A stretch of 60,000 bases of DNA, from NCBI GenBank assembly GCA_950295325.1, contig OX485809.1, positions 24,802,001 through 24,862,000 of the forward strand. Direction: 5' to 3'. This document shows positions 55,546-60,000 of this stretch, one piece after another. How positions within the stretch are numbered: position 1 is the stretch's first letter; every line of letters begins with the position of its first letter. Origin of the DNA: Polytrichum commune (taxonomy: Eukaryota; Streptophyta; Polytrichopsida; Polytrichales; Polytrichaceae). Made by a program: the position numbers and the translations under genes. Under the pieces are notes generated by a model. The model ran no database searches and had not been told where the DNA came from. It saw only the letters and a list, made by a program, of their open reading frames with translations.

Positions 55546-56922
55546 CCCAACAGGATAAAGGCGGACGACTTACACGCCACCGGCCACCCAGGGTCCCCGG
55601 TCACCCACCAACCGGGCCCCACTTCACCCGGCCTGACCCCACCCGGCCCGCGCAGGAGGGCAGGCACACGGAGTGTGGCGATGGGGAGAAGAGAGAATAG
55701 AGAGTCACAGGAGCTCCATAGCTTGCACAGAAGCACAGTGCTCGCCCACCAAGTAGCACCACTCTCGAGCACCATCGGAGTATGGGGCGCAGCAGCAGCA
55801 GCACAAGAGCATCATCGTCATCGGCGTAGAAGAGAAGGGCATATCATGAGGATCCCATAGCCCGTTACGGCCTCTCATTTCGTGCCCGGAGCTTCGAGTA
55901 ATCGGAGTTTGAAGCCTCGGGGGGGTTAACTCAAAACTTGGCAGTAAGTAATCGGAGGAAGGAGGAGAAAGAAGAAGAAAAGTTGTGTCCACGTTGGTTC
56001 GTTTCCGGTGCGGGGAGCCTCGGGGCTGCAATTGTTGTGATAAGGTCTTAGAGCGAGTGAGAGGGAGAGAGAGAGAGGAGTGCAAGAATTCGTGGTAGCT
56101 TCGGGAAGGAAGCGTGTGTCCTCGGTTGCGTGTTGGTGATTCCGGTCAGGCTGTGTTTGAGTGTGTTTTGTTTCGTTTTTGTGTTGCGATCTTGGTGAGG
56201 TTTGGAGGAAGGCGGCAGCGACGGGAGGCTGGGAGGTGTCGTGTTCTTATTGCATCGGGGGGATAAGTGCCACGGGAGGCGAATAAATAAGCGTTGTGCA
56301 GGTTGCATTGATCGTCGTGTGTGATTGTGGAGTGGAGTGGAGTCTTGTGCGATCCTTCCAGTCCTTGTAATCCTTAGAGCTCTCCGTGTTGATGAATTTG
56401 GAGCTCTTTAACAACGGGTAGCGGATCATCGTGGCTTTCTCGTGACGCCATAGCTCAGAACGGTCCAGGCAGCGGGTGTGTGTGTGTGAGAGAGAGTGAG
56501 AACAAAGTCGGGTTGGTGCCTCGTGCGCACTACGTTCGCATTACATTTGGCTGCTTCGCGTAGTGCTTTTGGCTTGGGATCCCGATTTGATAGATATCCT
56601 CTTACACGTGTCCCTTTTCGATTGCAGCGATCATATACTCGGGCGTGGGGGTGGCTTTGGTATTGCACTTGAGGTGATTTGGAGCTGTTCAAGTAGTTTC
56701 CTATTGCTACTGTTTAGTCAGTCCGCGGCGTTCCGACAGACAGATCCCTGCTGCTTCGTCCCCATCAATCATGAAGGCCGTCATATGATCACAGGCCAAG
56801 TGTGCATTGTGTGCGTCAAATTTGTGACCGAAAGAAGGAAGTAAGGAAGGAAGGAAGGAAGGAAGGAAGGAAGGAGAATCATCATCATCGACAGCAGAAG
56901 AGTATTGAGAGCAGCAGCAATA
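55546..56922 (+). promoter_or_regulatory. GC-richer promoter and 5' leader region of the dihydroxyacetone kinase gene
   Basis: Base composition changes sharply here from the AT-rich repeats upstream to a CpG-containing, GC-richer block, as expected for a promoter and 5' untranslated region. A TATA-like run, AATAAATAA, lies near 56282-56290 and could place transcription start near 56310-56330; this is inference. The leader holds a GT/GA-rich run (about 56475-56500) and a GGAA microsatellite (56835-56875). Open frames in this block are uninterrupted because of the composition and show no recognisable protein. A 5' UTR intron cannot be excluded. Confidence 0.5.
56835..56875 (+). repeat. (GGAA)n microsatellite in the kinase leader
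   Basis: About nine to ten GGAA/AAGG units lie 50 nt upstream of the start codon. The TAA at 56842 inside this run is in frame with the start codon and closes the upstream frame. The purine-rich run is probably transcribed as 5' UTR. Confidence 0.9.
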
Positions 56923-59862
56923 ATGACGAGGGGGAAGAAGCTTATTAATGATCCCAATGGTAAGCAAGCTTTATACAGGAAGAACAAACACACCCTACAC
57001 AAGAGAGCTACAGCTATTGTCCATTCCATCCGTCGCTATCTGATCCCGCGCCCCGAGTGTTCTTTTATTACCGAGATGAGAGGATACTTGTATCCAGGTT
57101 TTTCAGAAGTTGATAATAGTACAGGTCTTTGAGAGGAAAGGGGTTTAGAAAGCATCAGAACAGTTGACTGCACTATCGTCATCGCAATGCTCATCTTCCC
57201 TCCCCCCCGCCCCTCGCCCCCCGCCTTCCCCCTTATTCATCTCTTTCTCTCCGGTGCTGCTTCACGGCGAGTATTCGTTAAACTGTAACGATGAGAAATT
57301 GAGTGTTTCTGAGGATCGTATCACTTTAGCATGTAAAATCAGACCATAGTGTTGATGTGTGTGTCTCTAGAGCATTTGTTTTGATAAGGGCACTACTAGT
57401 GCTTGGTACTCTTGTTGTGGTTCTATATGCCGTTGTTGCTGTACTGCTGCTGAAATTTCATCTCTTTCTAACTGCTCTCCCAAACCCTCGAGAGGCGGGG
57501 CTTCGTGTAGTAAGTAGTGATGCAATCGAACGGAAGTAGAAATGCTGCATTCTTATGCTCGTATTTGACCTATAACATCTGTATTCTGCTTAACTTAACT
57601 CCTTGTTGTTTCAAAAATAGCATCGAGTGTAAAGCTATGAAACCTTGCACCAGCAGGGGTCAATTTCTACTCATGGCATCGTGGTCTGTTTAGTTCCATT
57701 GAAGGTTTTGGGAGGTTTTCAATCGTCAAAGACCTTTTGCGTTTCTTTGATGGTCAGTTTCTCAAATGGAAACGTAAGAGGTTATAGGGAGGGATATCAT
57801 TCTTTGTCAAATAAATAAGTGTACTTGCATTCTGTTTCAAAGTTATCCTCGATTGACCTGGACTGACCCTTTCGTGAGGTTTGTTCTATCGAGTGAATCC
57901 TTTTAATGGAGCCGAATAATGTATACCTCCAGAGATGACGTTCGTGAATCGTTTATGAGGAATTTGTTGTGCGAATGAAGTGGCTTGCCAGAACCTCCTC
58001 TATCAAGGCTTTCAGGAGTGGTTTATCACATTTTGAGAACTCACGAGTCTTGGCACTCAAATGATTTGATAGCGTTGACGCCATTCTTGTATCTCTAATT
58101 AGTACTTGGGCAATTCAGTATCTCTGTCGACACAACGTAAGTTGGTAGTTTGTGAAAGGTGTGCACCCGAGATGAAGTCACTTTAACAGCTTCAGTATCT
58201 TTCCAAGTTGCTGGCATCTACTACCCCTTTCCATTTCAATTCTAAGTGCCCTTTTAGCCCTAATATTACTTCACACCAATGTAGTTCCATCGTCTGGTGT
58301 CTTAGATCCCGTGCTTTCACACCTACTACTTTGGAGGGGTTCCAGTTTTCATTTAAATTTCAATGTTCGCACTGCAAGATGGAAATTTTAAAATTAGAAA
58401 GATGGCCAGTGTTGTCAAACCCAGTGGAGGTACGTGTTTGCATATTCAGCAGGCTAATGACTTTATCAGCCTGGCTTTTACTAACTTAGTCTGTCCTGGA
58501 GAGGCTATGCAGACTAACCAGGGTTTTTGAAATTGTACGGTGATGATTCGGCCAAAATTCGGTTTTCATTTTACTTTGTTTCCAATTTTCACCTGCAGAT
58601 GTTGTCAAGGAGTTGATCGAAGGAATGGTGGAGACATATCCCCACCTTACGTACTTGGACGGCTTCCCTGAGGTGAAATCTCTTGCAGATGTACTGTTTG
58701 ATTGTGCTTTTGTGGTCTCTAAGTCCACCGTGCATGAACACATAGCATGTGATGTTGGCACACAGGGCACTCTTGCAAGCGCTTAATTCAATGAAAGCAA
58801 CAGTATGGCGCTTTTATTTCCATCAAATTGAAACTAGGGTTAAATTGGGATTGTTTCCTTGTTATGTTTGCAGTCTGGTTATTGTGATGAAGTTGTTTTT
58901 TAGGAGATCTGGTAATTTGCAGGCTGTCTCTGTTGTTACACATTGCTCATTCTTTGTCTATTTGGTGATGACTAGGTCAAGGTGGTGTTGCGAGCCAACA
59001 TCAAGCGAGGCAGTTATGACAAAGTTGCGGTCATTTCAGGTTTAGGCTTCTTCTATTAGAAGTGTGAAGTTCTCGGATGAAGATTGTTGCCAGTGGTGAT
59101 GTTGTTGAAGTATTACTGGGCTGAAATGTCACAGTTTGATGTCTGGAATACTATCACAAAATGTCAATTAGTAAAGGTCGTCGGTAAGTATTGGCCTCTT
59201 GTCTTTGATAGGGATCACTGGGTGTGCTTTTGTATTGTACAGTTACTATGGATCTTGACCATTACATCAACATTTAGTGAAGAGAAATTCATGCAACCTG
59301 TGCACTTGACAGAATAATGCAGGATGTTGTGGTTTTCTTGCAAAAATGCGTTACTAATCACTAAAAAGGGATTGGTGAGTGTGTTGCAGGTGGTGGAAGT
59401 GGTCATGAGCCAGCACATGGAGGATATGTTGGTGCTGGAATGCTTACAGCTGCAATTTGCGGGGATGTCTTTGCAGCCCCTCCTGTCAATGCCATTCTCG
59501 CTGTAAGTTACCCTTTTGTACACTCTTGTTATTAGGATAGGTTGGTAAGCTGATTCTTGATAGCTTGCAGGCAGTCAGGTATCTACATTGCACAAAAATT
59601 GGTTGCAACTAAAGGTGCAACTGGTACAGTCTTCATCTTGACGAGCAAGTTTCAGCTCATCTGGCTTGGGAGGGTTTGCTCGTGTATATTCTATATGCAT
59701 ACTTCAGTTGCTCCATGCCTCATATGAGCATTTTCTTTTTGAATCATACTTAACGGATCATGGTTCAAGATAAATTATGTTCTTATGTGTTGATTGCTTG
59801 CAACATGATTTCAGGGCATCCGTGCAGTGACTGGTCCTCCTGGATGCCTTTTGATTGTTACG
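56923..59862 (+). CDS. Dihydroxyacetone kinase, 5' part (five exons, continues past window)
   Basis: Dihydroxyacetone kinase phosphorylates dihydroxyacetone, and often glyceraldehyde, using ATP in triose metabolism; the plant enzyme is usually taken as cytosolic. Exons I read: 56923-56959, 58599-58672, 58976-59039, 59390-59502 and 59815-59862. The introns are 1639, 303, 350 and 312 nt, all GT-AG, and the frame is kept across every junction (1, 25, 38 and 16 codons check exactly in exons 2, 4 and 5). The protein begins [20 protein letters not shown]. It then has [14 protein letters not shown], the substrate/phosphate loop [18 protein letters not shown], then [17 protein letters not shown] and [16 protein letters not shown]. 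These are the start of a DhaK (Dak1) domain. The covalent substrate histidine and the ATP-binding DhaL domain would lie in exons beyond the window. Start choice: ATG 56923 is the first in-frame ATG after an in-frame TAA at 56842. The visible part is about 112 residues of a family usually near 580-600. The donor at 59040 (GTTTAG) is weak, but the frame supports it. Confidence 0.93.
56960..58598 (+). other. First intron of the dihydroxyacetone kinase gene (1639 nt)
   Basis: It begins GTAAGC after the first base of an Asp codon (phase 1) and ends CACCTGCAG before TGTTGTCAAGG-type coding sequence. It contains a C-rich tract (about 57190-57235) and otherwise T-rich sequence. I see no second gene inside it. 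A long first intron close to the start codon is common in plant genes that use intron-mediated enhancement; whether that applies here is inference. Confidence 0.85.
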
Positions 59863-60000
59863 GTAGTTCCCCACTTCCCTCTTTTTAGAATGTGGATTGC
59901 AGTGCACTGTATGGAAGTTTCAAATGATTAGTTGACCATCTTCATATATTGGAGATTGTCCAATATAGTGTGGATTTGGCAAGAGTTGTTCTTACTTTTA

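Noticed and set aside
55345-55860. 171-codon open frame on the plus strand upstream of the kinase, with long opposite-strand frames
   Set aside because: It crosses from the tandem array into the GC-rich leader, its composition is low-complexity (Pro/Gly/Arg/His-rich), and it has no recognisable domain. Both strands are open here because of base composition.
59503-59814. Possible extra mini-exon after TTGCAG at about 59570 in intron 4
   Set aside because: Exons 4 and 5 join in frame to give the continuous conserved NAILA-GIRAVTG sequence, so no extra exon is needed.

Overview
This window looks like nuclear DNA of a land plant. The evidence is one spliced gene with plant-type GT-AG introns, a plant-like dihydroxyacetone kinase, very low gene density, AT-rich intergenic sequence, and a dense layer of small non-autonomous DNA transposons, including a Stowaway-type element with TA target duplication. 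The kinase N-terminus reads as somewhat unlike flowering plants, and the gene-poor background suggests a large genome, perhaps a seed-free plant (moss, lycophyte or fern). That placement is weak inference. There are no bacterial features such as operons, Shine-Dalgarno sites or CRISPR arrays. 

Layout. From 1 to about 55,500 I find no intact gene. The stretch is built of dispersed repeats, many identified by comparing copies within the window: a long-arm family (G, about 300 bp, at 548, 3170, 3610, 5150, 10320, 15155, 30200, 50470 and 50770); two hAT-type MITE families with matching 8-bp target duplications (16032 and 24213; 22017 and 30804); a PIF/Harbinger-type family of about 490 bp with TTA/TAA duplications (25923, 29649, 36190, 41988); a Stowaway-like element (13762); a family with CACTAAAT ends (18535, 25076, 40918); a family of about 240 bp (D); fold-back families M, K and P; a tRNA-derived SINE (33404); short tandem arrays (6749, 35502, 40428, 41400, 52790); and microsatellites plus long G/C runs. 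Two transposase remnants are legible: a Tc1/mariner/IS630-like helix-turn-helix fragment (17120-17704, +) and the C-terminal part of a Tigger/pogo-type transposase (37372-37950, -). The second lies inside a complete TIR-bounded element of 1,266 bp. 

From 52,790 to 55,545 a degraded tandem array of units of about 195 bp, interrupted by later insertions, leads up to a GC-rich leader or promoter region (55,546-56,922). 

The one real gene runs from 56,923 to beyond the right end on the plus strand. It encodes the N-terminal part of a dihydroxyacetone kinase (DhaK domain) in five visible exons, with a 1.6-kb first intron. The 3' part of the gene is outside the window. 

Functionally, the window is one housekeeping metabolic gene next to a transposon graveyard. 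The repeats do not form a pathway. They record successive, sometimes nested, insertions, and several show clear target-site duplications. The most unusual items are a near-perfect 72-bp-arm hairpin (22812-22958), the Tigger deletion derivative with three-plus-three subterminal motifs, and the tandem array abutting the kinase leader.
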